DNA from: Phycisphaerales bacterium
GTDB taxonomy: Bacteria; Planctomycetota; Phycisphaerae; Phycisphaerales; UBA1924
Length of the DNA: 64,000 nucleotides
Assembly (NCBI GenBank): GCA_020849105.1
Contig: JADLGW010000058.1
Span: 62,001-126,000 of the forward strand
Direction of reading: 5' to 3'
The notes below the pieces were generated by a model. The model saw only the letters and a list, made by a program, of their open reading frames with translations. It ran no database searches and was not told the DNA's origin. Both the position numbers and the translations under genes were made by a program. This document shows positions 43,068-52,208 of the stretch, one piece after another (position 1 is the first letter of the stretch; every line of letters begins with the position of its first letter).

Positions 43068-44942
43068 CTACATGCGCTCGAGGGTCGGCAGGCCCAGGAC
43101 GCCCAGGGCATCGGCGAGCACGCGGGCGGTGAGGTCGCACAGGCGCAGGCGGGCATCGCGGGTCGCATCGTCGGGCGCCTGGAGCACGGGGCAGGCGTCG
43201 AAGAACGTGCTGAAGGCGCCGGCCAGGTCGTAGGCGTACTGGCACAGGCGGTGGGGCTCCAGGGAGTCGCCGACAGATTTCACCACGCCGGGGTAGCGGA
43301 GCAGGGCGAGGGCCAGCGCCTTTTCCGCCGGGTGCTCAATCCGGAGCGGTGCGGACCGCCAGCCCCCGCCGATCCCGCGTTCCCCGCCCTTGCGGAAGAT
43401 GCTGCGGGTCCGGACCAGCGCGTAGAGCAGGTAGGGACCGGTATTCCCCTCGAACGCGAGCATGCGGTCGAACCGGAACACATAGTCCTTGATCCGGTCG
43501 GTGGAGAGGTCGGTGTACTTGATCGCGGCGATCCCGACCGCCTCGGCGATCTCGCGGCGCTCCTGCGGCGAATGCCCCGGGTTCTTCTCCGCGACGACGC
43601 GCCCGGCGCGCTCCACCGCCTCGTCCAGCAGGTCCTCGAGCCGCACGTTGTCGCCGCTGCGGGTCTTGAACGGGCGGCCGTCGTCGCCCAGCACGCTCCC
43701 GAACGCGGCGTGCTCCAGGGATGCCGGGGCCGCGGCGCCGGGCGGGGTCGCGTAGCCGGCCTTTGCAGAGGCCGCGAACACCTGCCTCAGGTGCAGCAAC
43801 TGCGTGGACCCCACGGCGTAGATGACGCGCGCGGCGCCGAGATTCTGGACGCGCCGGCGCACGGCCGCCATGTCCGTGGTCGCGTACAGGTACCCGCCGT
43901 CGGCCTTGCGGATCAGGCACGGCACGTCGATCCCGAGTTCGTCGAGCCGGATGACCAGCGCCCCGTCGGATTCCTCCGCGATCCCGCGCCGAACCAGGTC
44001 CGCGACCATCGGCTCCAGTTCCGCGGCGTAGGACGATTCACCGGCGGAGTCCTCCGCCCGGACTCGGGCGTGGAGACGGGCGCACACGGCCAGACACGCG
44101 GTCATGGTGACGTCGTAGATGCGGCGCCACACCGCGACGGTCGCCGGGTCGCCCGCCTGGAGCCTGAGCAGCGTGTCCTTCGCCCGGGCCATCGCGGCCT
44201 CGGCGCCCGCGACCTGTTCACCGAGTTCCGCCTCGGCCTTGGGCCCGAGCCCGAACCTGCGGACGGCCTCCAGCCCCCTGAGATCGCGGGCGCACTCGGC
44301 CTGCGCGGAGCGGTACAGGCGTGTGAGCGTGGGCAGGTCGAGCGTGCCGGTGTCGATCCGGCCCGCGCGGGTCTCCGCGTCCAGTTTGGCCGTGACCATG
44401 GCGATGGGCAGGCCCCAGTCGCCCACATGGTTCTGCCGGATTACGCGGTGGCCCAGCCGCTCCAGGGTGCGGGCCAGCGCGTCGCCGATGACCGTGGCGC
44501 GCAGGTGCCCGACGTGCATCTCCTTGGCGATGTTGACGCCGCACAGGTCCACGACGACGGTCCGCGGCGCGGCCGGCGGGGCGATGCCAAGGCCCGGCGT
44601 GTCGATCGCGGTCAGCAGCGCGGCCAGCGTGTCGCCGCGGAGGCGGATGTTGATGAACCCCGGGCCGGCGATGGACGACGCGGTCACCGGTTCGGCCAGG
44701 CCCGCCAGGTCGAGTTGCCCGATGATCTTCGTGGCGGCGTCGCGCGGGCTCATGCCGAATCGCTTGCCCAGGGGCATGGCGGCGTTGGACTGGAAATCGC
44801 CCAGGGCCGGGTTCTTCGTCGCCGTGATGAGCGGGTCGAAGCCGGCATCCACCTGCGGGAACGCGGCGCGAACGGCGGCGGCGAACCGCTCCGCGAGCGC
44901 CCGCACCGGGTCGTAGGCCGCGATATCGCTGGGGTCCGGCAT
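43068..44942 (-). CDS. argS: Arginyl-tRNA synthetase
   Basis: The 624-residue protein is a class I synthetase. It has the HIGH-equivalent HVGH in NIAKEMHVGHLRATVIGDAL, QNHVGDWGLPIAM, GYLYATTDMAAVRRR (family signature GYLYxTTD), FKTRSGDNVRLEDLLDEAVE in place of a KMSKS loop, and the C-terminal anticodon-binding DALR domain. The segment before HVGH reads VDLCGVNIAKE rather than the usual SSPN, a small deviation. It charges tRNA-Arg. TACCAT lies 7 bases upstream of the ATG and there is no Shine-Dalgarno. Confidence 0.95.
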   Translation of the reverse strand: MPDPSDIAAYDPVRALAERFAAAVRAAFPQVDAGFDPLITATKNPALGDFQSNAAMPLGKRFGMSPRDAATKIIGQLDLAGLAEPVTASSIAGPGFINIRLRGDTLAALLTAIDTPGLGIAPPAAPRTVVVDLCGVNIAKEMHVGHLRATVIGDALARTLERLGHRVIRQNHVGDWGLPIAMVTAKLDAETRAGRIDTGTLDLPTLTRLYRSAQAECARDLRGLEAVRRFGLGPKAEAELGEQVAGAEAAMARAKDTLLRLQAGDPATVAVWRRIYDVTMTACLAVCARLHARVRAEDSAGESSYAAELEPMVADLVRRGIAEESDGALVIRLDELGIDVPCLIRKADGGYLYATTDMAAVRRRVQNLGAARVIYAVGSTQLLHLRQVFAASAKAGYATPPGAAAPASLEHAAFGSVLGDDGRPFKTRSGDNVRLEDLLDEAVERAGRVVAEKNPGHSPQERREIAEAVGIAAIKYTDLSTDRIKDYVFRFDRMLAFEGNTGPYLLYALVRTRSIFRKGGERGIGGGWRSAPLRIEHPAEKALALALLRYPGVVKSVGDSLEPHRLCQYAYDLAGAFSTFFDACPVLQAPDDATRDARLRLCDLTARVLADALGVLGLPTLERM

Positions 44943-44949
44943 GGGCGGG

Positions 44950-44955
44950 ATGGTA
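44950..44955 (-). promoter_or_regulatory. -10-like hexamer for leaderless argS
   Basis: TACCAT on the minus strand ends 7 bases before the ATG at 44942. Confidence 0.35.
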
Positions 44956-45031
44956 GACGAGCATCCGGCGCATACCCGGACTCCCGGCGCCCGACGGCCG
45001 ACGAACCCTACGATCCGGCGGGAGGCTCCCC

Positions 45032-46696
45032 TTGAAAACGACGTGGTTCCAGGTGTCGCTGGTTTCGATCCTCGGGTGCGCGGTGGTCGGTTCGACCCTG
45101 GCCCTGCGGCGGCCGGACTACTCGTTCTTTGACCCGATCGTGGACATCAAGAAGGCCGTCAGCGAGTTGTACGTCGATGAGCCCGACGAGAAGGCGATGC
45201 AGGCCGGTGCGATCAACGGCATGCTCGGTGCCCTGAACGACCCCTACACCATCTATGTACCGGCGGCCCAGACGCGGGAGTTCACCAAGGAACTCACGGG
45301 TGACTTCGTGGGGATCGGCGTGTCGATCCTGGTGCGCGACGGGTGGTTGACGGTGATGAACCTGCTGGAGGACACCCCCGCGTTCCGGGCCGGAATCCTG
45401 CCGGAGGACAGGATCATCGAGGTCGACGGGAAGCCCACGTTCGGCCTCACCGGCGACCAGTGCGTGGAGATGCTGACGGGCGAACCCGGGACGGACGTGA
45501 AGATCGTGATCGAGCGGGGCGACCGCAAGATCCCGATGACGATCACGCGCCAGCGGATCATCGCCCGCACGGTCAAGGGGGTGCACTGGGACAGGGGCGC
45601 GGCCGCACCCGCGGGCGGCGGCGCCCCGGCCCCGGCAGAGTGGAACTACTTCATCGACCCCGCCCGGCGCGTCGCCTACATCCGCCTTACGCAGTTCAGC
45701 CCGACGAGCGCCGAGGAGATCACGCGCGCGCTGGAGAGCATCGGGGCCCGCGAGGGCAAACTCGGCGGGCTGGTGCTGGACCTGCGGTGGAACGGCGGCG
45801 GGGTACTCGACGACGCCATCGAGATCGCCGACCTCTTCCTGAAGGAAGGGACGATCGTGTCCACGCGCGGGCGGGCGCGGCCGGAGGAGGTGACGAGGGC
45901 AACCGCCGACGGTACGCTCCCGGACTTCCCGCTCGTCCTGCTGGTCAACGGGCAGAGCGCCTCGGCCAGCGAGGTGCTGACCGGGGCCCTGGTCGAGAAC
46001 CACAGGGCCATCGCCGTCGGCACCCGGACGTTCGGCAAGGGCCTGGTGCAGGGGGTGATCGGGCTGCAATCGGCCGGGGGCGGGCAACTGAAGATCACGG
46101 AGCAGCGGTACTACCTGCCGTCGGGCCGGTGCATCCAGCGGACGGACGACTCCAAGGAGTGGGGGGTGGACCCGAGCGAGGGGTTCTACGTCCCGCTCTC
46201 CGACGAGCAACTCGTGGACCTGGCGGCGGTGCGACGGACCGAGGAGACGATCGGAGGGGCGCGCCCGGGGGGCCCGGGGCAGGACTGGGCGGACCCGTCG
46301 TGGATCATCGAGCACCTGAAGGACCCGCAACTGGCCGCGGCGGTGAAGGCCGTGCAGGTCCGGATCGATACCGGCAAGTGGGAGCCCACGGGCCAGAAGG
46401 TGGACCAGGCCAGGGCGATCTCCATGGAGGAACTGCGCCGGATGGAGGGCGTGCACGAGCGGATGATCCGCGAACTGGCGCGCCTGGAGACGCGGATCGA
46501 GTCCATGGAGGAGGGCACGGGCCCCGATACCACCAACCCCGAGGACTTCTGGCCCGACGCGACGGACCTGACCGACGGGTCGCTGATCGTGAAGGACAAG
46601 GCGGGGAACGTGGTGGCGACCCTGAAGATCACCGGGAACAACCTGGAGCGCTGGCTGCTGGATGCGGACGTGAAGAAACTCGAAGAGAAGAAGTGA
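45032..46696 (+). CDS. C-terminal processing protease (S41, CtpA/Prc type)
   Basis: The 554-residue protein has an N-terminal signal or anchor (VSLVSILGCAVVGSTLAL), a PDZ domain (about 85-165, GIGVSILVRDGWLTVMNLLE) and an S41 catalytic domain. The Ser/Lys dyad is Ser 311 in NGQSASASE and Lys 336 in TFGKGLVQ. A C-terminal extension of about 150 residues includes coiled-coil (EELRRMEGVHERMIRELARL). It cleaves periplasmic proteins near their C-termini. The start is a TTG with GGAGG 6 bases upstream. tsaD follows after 12 bases in the same operon. Confidence 0.92.
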   Translation: MKTTWFQVSLVSILGCAVVGSTLALRRPDYSFFDPIVDIKKAVSELYVDEPDEKAMQAGAINGMLGALNDPYTIYVPAAQTREFTKELTGDFVGIGVSILVRDGWLTVMNLLEDTPAFRAGILPEDRIIEVDGKPTFGLTGDQCVEMLTGEPGTDVKIVIERGDRKIPMTITRQRIIARTVKGVHWDRGAAAPAGGGAPAPAEWNYFIDPARRVAYIRLTQFSPTSAEEITRALESIGAREGKLGGLVLDLRWNGGGVLDDAIEIADLFLKEGTIVSTRGRARPEEVTRATADGTLPDFPLVLLVNGQSASASEVLTGALVENHRAIAVGTRTFGKGLVQGVIGLQSAGGGQLKITEQRYYLPSGRCIQRTDDSKEWGVDPSEGFYVPLSDEQLVDLAAVRRTEETIGGARPGGPGQDWADPSWIIEHLKDPQLAAAVKAVQVRIDTGKWEPTGQKVDQARAISMEELRRMEGVHERMIRELARLETRIESMEEGTGPDTTNPEDFWPDATDLTDGSLIVKDKAGNVVATLKITGNNLERWLLDADVKKLEEKK

Positions 46697-46708
46697 CGGA
46701 GTGACCAG

Positions 46709-47863
46709 GTGACGGAGTCAGGAGCGGGCTCCGCGCTGATCTTGGGCATCGAGACCTCGTGCGACGAGACGGCCGCGGCGGTGGTGCGCGACGGGCGGGA
46801 TGTGCTGTCGAGCGTGGTGGCGTCGCAGGACGACCTGCACGCCGAGTACCGGGGGGTGGTGCCGGAGATCGCCAGCAGGGCGCACGCGGAGCGGGTGCTG
46901 CCGGTCGTGCGCCGGGCGCTGGCGGACGCGGGCGTAACCCTCGCGGAGATCGATGCCGTTGCGGTCGGGCACAGGCCGGGGCTCATCGGATCGCTGCTGG
47001 TCGGCGTGGCCGCGGCCAAGGGGCTGGCGTGGTCGCTGGGGCGCCCGCTCATCGGCGTGGACCACGTTCATGCGCACCTGTATGCGGGATTGCTGGGCGG
47101 GTCGGCCGACGTTGAACGCGGCACAGGCTCGCAGAGCCGGCCGACCCGGGAACTCTTCCCCGCGCTCGGCCTGGTCGTGTCCGGCGGGCACACCGCGCTC
47201 TACCGCTGCGAATCACCGATCGGGATCACCCGCCTCGGCGGCACCATCGACGACGCGATCGGTGAGGCGTACGACAAGGCCGCGGCCATCCTCGGGCTGC
47301 CCTACCCGGGCGGGCCGAACCTGGATCGCCTCGCGGCCAGCGGGAACGAGCGGGCGCACGACTTCCCCGTCAGCAGGCTGGATACGGGGAGCCTCGACTT
47401 CTCGTTCTCCGGCCTGAAGACGGCGGTCCTGTACGCGGTCCGCGGCGTGCCTGGGCCCGGCGGCGTGTACGGGCGCGACCACACGGCACTGGATGGCGGT
47501 GCGAAGGCCGACCTGGCCGCGAGTTTCCAGCGAGCCGCGGTCGCGGCGATCACGCTGAAGGTCGAGCGGGCGCTGGCGAGCCCCAAGCGCGAGCGGAGGG
47601 ATGTCCCGCGACCGGCGGGTCCCGCCGCTCGCGCCCCGGCCCCGTTCAGGAGTCTGCTGGTCGGAGGCGGCGTCTCCGCGAACTCGCGGCTGCGGCGTGA
47701 CCTCACGGCGCTGTGCGAGCGTCACGGACTGGCGCTGCGGCTGCCGCCGATGGCCTGGTGCGTGGACAACGCGGCCATGATCGCGGGGCTGGGGCACCAT
47801 CTCTGGCGCGCGGGCCGGACGGCGGGCCTGGACCTGGCGGCCGTGCCTACCACCGCGTGCTGA
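46709..47863 (+). CDS. tsaD: tRNA N6-adenosine threonylcarbamoyltransferase TsaD
   Basis: The 384-residue protein has the Kae1/TsaD motifs: GIETSCDETAAAVV, PEIASRAH, metal ligands in VDHVHAHLYAG, LVVSGGHTALY, GEAYDKAAAILGLPYPGGP, FSFSGLKTAV and GGGVSANSRLR. It transfers the threonylcarbamoyl group to A37 of ANN-decoding tRNAs. About 20 residues (about 293-312, KRERRDVPRPAGPAARAPAP) are inserted just before the GGGV motif. They are encoded by a GC palindrome, so a repeat appears to have inserted in frame. A second small insertion follows HVHAHLYAGLLGG. GTG start, 12 bases after the ctp stop. Confidence 0.94.
   Translation: MTESGAGSALILGIETSCDETAAAVVRDGRDVLSSVVASQDDLHAEYRGVVPEIASRAHAERVLPVVRRALADAGVTLAEIDAVAVGHRPGLIGSLLVGVAAAKGLAWSLGRPLIGVDHVHAHLYAGLLGGSADVERGTGSQSRPTRELFPALGLVVSGGHTALYRCESPIGITRLGGTIDDAIGEAYDKAAAILGLPYPGGPNLDRLAASGNERAHDFPVSRLDTGSLDFSFSGLKTAVLYAVRGVPGPGGVYGRDHTALDGGAKADLAASFQRAAVAAITLKVERALASPKRERRDVPRPAGPAARAPAPFRSLLVGGGVSANSRLRRDLTALCERHGLALRLPPMAWCVDNAAMIAGLGHHLWRAGRTAGLDLAAVPTTAC
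47587..47634. repeat. Palindromic element inside tsaD
   Basis: GCGCGAGCGG (47587-47596) and CCGCTCGCGC (47625-47634) form a perfect 10-bp outer stem. Within it lies a second palindrome, GGCGGGTCCCGCC (47614-47626). It is translated in frame as Arg/Pro/Ala residues. The words CGCCGGT and GCGAGCGG recur in the hairpin at 56540-56566. Confidence 0.6.
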
Positions 47864-47867
47864 TGGA

Positions 47868-49070
47868 TCAGGCCCGGTACGCGGCCGCGACCTTCGCCAG
47901 GGCCTCCCCCACGACGCGGAAGTGCTCGGCGCCCAGGTCGTGGTGCATGGGCAGGCAGAAGACGCGCCGGCACAGCGACTCGACGACGGGCAGCGGCTCC
48001 CGGGCGAACTTCGCCAGGGCGGGCTGCCGCGTCAGCGGGCGCGGGTAGTGGACGGCGGTCGGGACCCCCTCGGCCTTCAGGGCCGCGCAGAACTCGTCGC
48101 GGGTGCAGGTGAACCGCGCCGGGTCCAACTTCACGGTGTACAGGTGGTACACGGGCTCGGCCCCCGGGGTGGTGGCGGGGCCCTCAAGGCCGTCGACGGC
48201 GGCCACCATCGAGTTGTAGCGCGACGCGGCCTCGCGACGGGCCGCGGTCTGCTCCGGCAATCGGTCCAGGCGGCTGCACCCGATGGCCGCGGCGATGTCG
48301 TTGAGGCGGTAGTTGTACCCCACGCGCTCGTGCAGGTACTTGTCGGTCTCGCCGTGCGAGCGGAGCAGGCCGAAGGTACGGGCAAGCCCCGGATCGTTGG
48401 TGGAGAGCAGGCCGCCCTCGCCGGTCGCCAGGTTTTTCGTCGCGTAGAGCGAGTAGGTCACGGCATCGCCGAACTCGCCGATGCCGCGCCCTCGGTAGGT
48501 GGACAGGTGCGCCTGGGCGGCGTCGTAGATGACGCGGAGTTTGTGCTTGGCGGCGATCATCTGGACGGCATCGATGTCCACCGGACAGCCGTAGAGGTGG
48601 GTGACGGAGATGGCCGTCGTTCGCGGGGTGATGCGGCGCTCCAGGTCCGCGGGGTCCACCTGCATGGTGTCCGGGAGCGCATCGCAGAACACCGGGGTGG
48701 CGCCCCGGGCGACCACCATCGCGACCGTGGCGATGAACGACCACGCCGGGACGAGCACCTCGTCGCCGGGCTCAACGAGGGCCTCGTAGGCCAGTTGCAG
48801 CGCGACCGTGCCGTTGGCACAGGTCAGCATGTGCCGGGCGCCCGACATCTCCCCGAACCGCTTCTCCAGTTCCGCGCACCTGGCGGCCTGCCGAAGCATC
48901 CCCGATTTCAGCACGGCTGTCGCCGCGGCGATATCCGCCTCCGACAGAGCCGTGGACATGAACGGGACCGGGTTCGCGGAGACCGGGGCGCCGCCCCGGA
49001 CGGCGAGCCGGGCGCCGGAGTGAACCGGGACGATAACGGGTGCCTTCGGGGCCGCGGTGGATCGGGACAT
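47868..49070 (-). CDS. DegT/DnrJ/EryC1/StrS-type PLP aminotransferase
   Basis: The 400-residue protein has the fold-type I layout of sugar aminotransferases: CANGTVALQLAYEALVEPGD, VLVPAWSFIATVAMVVARG, IYDAAQAHLSTYRGRGIGEF and SLYATKNLATGEGGLLSTND, where the Lys of TKN forms the PLP aldimine. GYNYRLNDIAAAIGCSRLD follows. Members make amino sugars for O-antigen or other glycans from UDP- or dTDP-keto sugars. No partner dehydratase is adjacent. The ATG at 49070 has GGAGAGA upstream. Convergent with tsaD (4 bases apart), divergent from the export cluster. Confidence 0.9.
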   Translation of the reverse strand: MSRSTAAPKAPVIVPVHSGARLAVRGGAPVSANPVPFMSTALSEADIAAATAVLKSGMLRQAARCAELEKRFGEMSGARHMLTCANGTVALQLAYEALVEPGDEVLVPAWSFIATVAMVVARGATPVFCDALPDTMQVDPADLERRITPRTTAISVTHLYGCPVDIDAVQMIAAKHKLRVIYDAAQAHLSTYRGRGIGEFGDAVTYSLYATKNLATGEGGLLSTNDPGLARTFGLLRSHGETDKYLHERVGYNYRLNDIAAAIGCSRLDRLPEQTAARREAASRYNSMVAAVDGLEGPATTPGAEPVYHLYTVKLDPARFTCTRDEFCAALKAEGVPTAVHYPRPLTRQPALAKFAREPLPVVESLCRRVFCLPMHHDLGAEHFRVVGEALAKVAAAYRA

Positions 49071-49216
49071 CAGGGGTCTCTCCGGTATTCCGGTCAGGTG
49101 GGGACAACCGCCGCGCCCCCACAGGCGTAAAGGTGGAAACGATAGCGCCGGCGGCCTGCCCGAGCCGATGGGGGAATAACCTGTAGCGGGTGGCGAGGCG
49201 CATGCAGAGGCACACC

Positions 49217-50155
49217 ATGGATCCACGTCGATTGGCCGCCGCGGCGGTCGCGTCACTGGCGTTATCGGCCCTTGTCGGCGCTGGCCGGCCCTCCGGACAG
49301 CCGGAGCGGACCGCCCGCGAGGCCGAGGTTGACTTTGGCGGGGTCAAGGCCCCGTCGCTCCCGAGCCGCGATTCAACCATGGGATTCGCATTCCCGGCGG
49401 AAGTCGCGGAGGTGGTCGTTCGCGGCGGGGCGAGCGTGAAGCAGGGTGACATCCTCGTTCGGGCTCGTGACGAGGAGGCGAGGGCGCAGCGTGACCTGCA
49501 GAAACTCGTGGCCGACAGCGACCTGGACGTCCAGCGGGCCCAGGTGGCGGTGGACCAGGCCCAGGTCGAGTTCGACGCGCAGGTGGACCTGCGGAACCGG
49601 GGCGCCGGGCAGAAGGTGGAACTGGATCGGGCGCGCACGACACTCGACGCCCGCAAGGTCGAACTGGAGATCGCCAGACTCAACCGCGAGCAGCAGGTCC
49701 TGACGCTCCGCTTCCGGGAGGCGCAGTTGCAGCGGTACACGATCCTGGCGCCGTTCGACGGGCGGGTGGACCGCGTGCAGGCGGACGTGGGCGAGGTGAA
49801 GCGCGACAGCGAACCGGTGATCCGCGTGGTCGACACCGACCCGCTCTGGATCGATGCCAACGCCCCGACGCTCCAGACCCTGGGGCTCAGGCCCGGGGAC
49901 CCCGCGTGGGTGCTGCTGGACCTGCCGGGCGCGGCGAGGGTGTACGTCGGGAAGATCATCGAACTGGGCGCGGACGCCGACTCCGCCAGCAACTCCCGGC
50001 GGGTGCGGGTTGAACTGCCGAACCCGAAGGACTGGCCGTCCGGGCTGAACACCTGGGTGCGCCTCACCGAGCCGACGGGCCCGTGGGCATCGCGCATCGT
50101 AAGGAATGCGGCCGAGGGCGGCGCCGAGGCCTCGGCCGCGGAGGGTTCGCGGTGA
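49217..50155 (+). CDS. HlyD-like periplasmic adaptor, first gene of the export cluster
   Basis: The 312-residue protein has a signal peptide (MDPRRLAAAAVASLALSALV). Its membrane-fusion-protein plan is a lipoyl half-motif (FPAEVAEVVVRGGASVKQGD), a coiled-coil hairpin (about 90-165, rich in Gln/Arg/Leu), a second half (LAPFDGRVDRVQADVGEVKR) and a beta-barrel end. It would bridge inner and outer membranes. AGAGG lies 6 bases before the ATG at 49217; upstream in-frame starts at 49190 and 49202 exist. Its TGA overlaps the GTG of the next gene (GTGA), so the proteins are made together. No RND or ABC pump is adjacent, which is unusual for such an adaptor. Confidence 0.85.
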   Translation: MDPRRLAAAAVASLALSALVGAGRPSGQPERTAREAEVDFGGVKAPSLPSRDSTMGFAFPAEVAEVVVRGGASVKQGDILVRARDEEARAQRDLQKLVADSDLDVQRAQVAVDQAQVEFDAQVDLRNRGAGQKVELDRARTTLDARKVELEIARLNREQQVLTLRFREAQLQRYTILAPFDGRVDRVQADVGEVKRDSEPVIRVVDTDPLWIDANAPTLQTLGLRPGDPAWVLLDLPGAARVYVGKIIELGADADSASNSRRVRVELPNPKDWPSGLNTWVRLTEPTGPWASRIVRNAAEGGAEASAAEGSR

Positions 50156-52119
50156 TCGACCTTTCGAGTCTGAAGGCCCCGGCGTGGCAGCGGGTGGTGG
50201 CGGAACTTTCCGCGCCCGCGGCCGATGACCAGGCGTTCCTGGCCCGCCTCGTGTCCATTCTCGGGCAGGTTGCCGGTGCGCGCCAGGCCGTGCTGTTCGC
50301 GTTCGACACGCCCGGCGGGGGCGGGGCCATGGAGCCGCGGGTCGTGCTGGCATGGCCGCCGCCCGCGGGGGCGAGCCCCTCCGCCCCGGAACCGGAACAG
50401 GCGGGCGAGGCGCGGTCGGCGGCGATCGCGGCGGTTGAATCCGGGCAGGTGCGGGCCTTCGGGCTCGACAGGCAGGACACGTTTTACGACGGGTCGTCCG
50501 GTCAGGGGTCGATCATCGCGGCGCCCATCCAGCCCGCGCCCACGGTGCCCGGCGGGGCGCCCGCGGCGCCGCGGGCCGCGGTGACGCTGCTGATCGAGTC
50601 GCGTTCGAGGGCGGCGCTCCAGACGACGATGGCGCTGGTCGAGGTGCTGGTGGGGTACGTCCACGCCCACGGCGTGCGTCAGCAACTGCGCCGGACGCGG
50701 TCGGCCAGTGCCGCGCTCGACCTTGCGGGACGGCTGATCGCGGGGGTCAACCTGGCGCCCAGTTTCCGCGGGGCCATGCTCCAGGTGTGCAACGACCTGG
50801 CTCGCCACCTGAAGGTGGACCGGGTGGCGCTGGGCTGGGTCCGCGGCGTCGGCGAGGAGGGCGCGGTCCGGGTCGAGGCGCTCTCCGATACGGAGCACCT
50901 GGATCGGCGGCTGGCGATGCTCCGCAAGATCGAGGCGGCGATGGACGAGTGCCTGGACCAGGAGCAGGCGGTGGTCTGGCCTCCGCCGCCGGAATCCGGG
51001 GCCGGGTCCGACGCGGTGCTCTCGCAGGCGATCACGCACGCGCACCGCGAACTGACGGCGTCCGATGCCAAACTCAGGGCGGCGTCTCTGCCGCTGCGCT
51101 GCGAGGTGGAGGGCGACCAGCGGATCGTGGGCGTGGTCACCGTGGAGACGACGGCCGAGGGCCCGATCGACCCGGCGGTGATCGAACTGGTGCAGGCGTC
51201 CATGGACCTGCTGGCGCCGGTGCTGCGCCTGCGCCGCAGCGACGACCGGCCGCTGCCGGTGCGCGCGTGGGCATCGACCCGGCACGCGGGGCGATGGCTC
51301 GTCGGCGCCAGGCACACGGGGTGGAAACTGGCGGGGCTGGCGGTGCTGGTCGCGGCGGTCCTCGTGACGTTCGTTCGGGTGGACTACCGCGTGAGCGCAC
51401 CGGTGCAGATCCAGCCCCGGGTCAGCCGGGTCGTCGCCATGCCCTATGACGGGGTGATCGCGTCGCTCGGCGACGGCATCGAGCCGGGCACGCGGGTGAG
51501 CGCCGGGGACGTGCTGTGCCGCCTCGACACGACGGAGATTCAACTGGCGGCGCAGGAGTCACGGGCGCGGATCGTTCAGGCCGAGCGTGAGGCGGACCTG
51601 GCACGCCGCCAGGGCAAACTTTCCGAGGCGCAGCAGGCCGATGCCCGGGCGGACGCGGAGCGGGCGCGCCTGGGCTCCGCCGAGTACCGGGTCCGGAGCG
51701 CCGCCATCACGGCGCCCATCGACGGGCGCATCATCGAGGGCGACCTGAAGGACAAGGTCGGGGCCTCGCTCCGGCTGGGCGACGGGCTGTTCAAGATCGC
51801 CCCGCTCGACGACCTGCTCGTCATCGCGCAGGTCGGCGACCGCGATATCGCGCTGATCCACGAGGGCGGGAAGGGCGAGGTCGCCACCAAGGCCGACCCC
51901 GCCCACGGCTTCCCCGTCACGATCGAGCGCATCGTGCCGCTGGCGCAGCCCCACGAAGGCGTGAACGCGTTCGAGGTGCGCGCCCGCCTGGACGCGCAGG
52001 CGCCCGGGCTGCTGCCCGGCACCGAGGGGTTCGCGAAACTGAGCGTGGGGCGGCATTCACTGCTGTGGATCGGCACCCGGCGGATCCGGGACACGATGCG
52101 GCTGTGGCTCTGGTGGTAA
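50152..52119 (+). CDS. GAF-HlyD fusion: membrane-anchored adaptor with cytoplasmic sensor-like domains
   Basis: The 655-residue protein has one GAF-like region at about 20-170 and a clearer GAF domain at about 185-365 (SFRGAMLQVCNDLARHLKVD ... VRVEALSDTEHLDRR ... EAAMDECLDQ). One transmembrane helix (about 390-410, GLAVLVAAVLVTF) follows. The periplasmic half is HlyD-like: AMPYDGVIASLGDGIEPGTR, a short coiled coil, ITAPIDGRIIEGDLKDKVGA, then LRLGDGLFKIAPLDDLLVIA. GAF domains bind small ligands, so export may respond to a cytoplasmic signal; this is inference. The start overlaps the previous gene's stop. A hairpin (52121-52151) follows before the M50 gene. Confidence 0.82.
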   Translation: MIDLSSLKAPAWQRVVAELSAPAADDQAFLARLVSILGQVAGARQAVLFAFDTPGGGGAMEPRVVLAWPPPAGASPSAPEPEQAGEARSAAIAAVESGQVRAFGLDRQDTFYDGSSGQGSIIAAPIQPAPTVPGGAPAAPRAAVTLLIESRSRAALQTTMALVEVLVGYVHAHGVRQQLRRTRSASAALDLAGRLIAGVNLAPSFRGAMLQVCNDLARHLKVDRVALGWVRGVGEEGAVRVEALSDTEHLDRRLAMLRKIEAAMDECLDQEQAVVWPPPPESGAGSDAVLSQAITHAHRELTASDAKLRAASLPLRCEVEGDQRIVGVVTVETTAEGPIDPAVIELVQASMDLLAPVLRLRRSDDRPLPVRAWASTRHAGRWLVGARHTGWKLAGLAVLVAAVLVTFVRVDYRVSAPVQIQPRVSRVVAMPYDGVIASLGDGIEPGTRVSAGDVLCRLDTTEIQLAAQESRARIVQAEREADLARRQGKLSEAQQADARADAERARLGSAEYRVRSAAITAPIDGRIIEGDLKDKVGASLRLGDGLFKIAPLDDLLVIAQVGDRDIALIHEGGKGEVATKADPAHGFPVTIERIVPLAQPHEGVNAFEVRARLDAQAPGLLPGTEGFAKLSVGRHSLLWIGTRRIRDTMRLWLWW

Positions 52120-52120
52120 C

Positions 52121-52151
52121 GGGGAGTCGGGCGTGACGAGCCCGACGCCCC
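52121..52151 (+). other. Imperfect hairpin between adaptor and M50 genes
   Basis: GTCGGGC/GCCCGAC with a 7-base loop, extended by GGGG/CCCC across one mismatch. No T-run, so it may adjust transcript levels between the adaptor and M50 genes rather than end transcription. Confidence 0.4.
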
Positions 52152-52208
52152 GGGCGGCGTCGATGATTCAAGGTCCTGTCCGTGACTCCCGGTTCCTGAC
52201 ACCCGACT

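Noticed and set aside
43068..44942. ArgS as a degenerate synthetase because it lacks a KMSKS motif
   Set aside because: Many arginyl-tRNA synthetases lack canonical KMSKS; the HVGH motif, GYLYATTD and DALR domain are intact.
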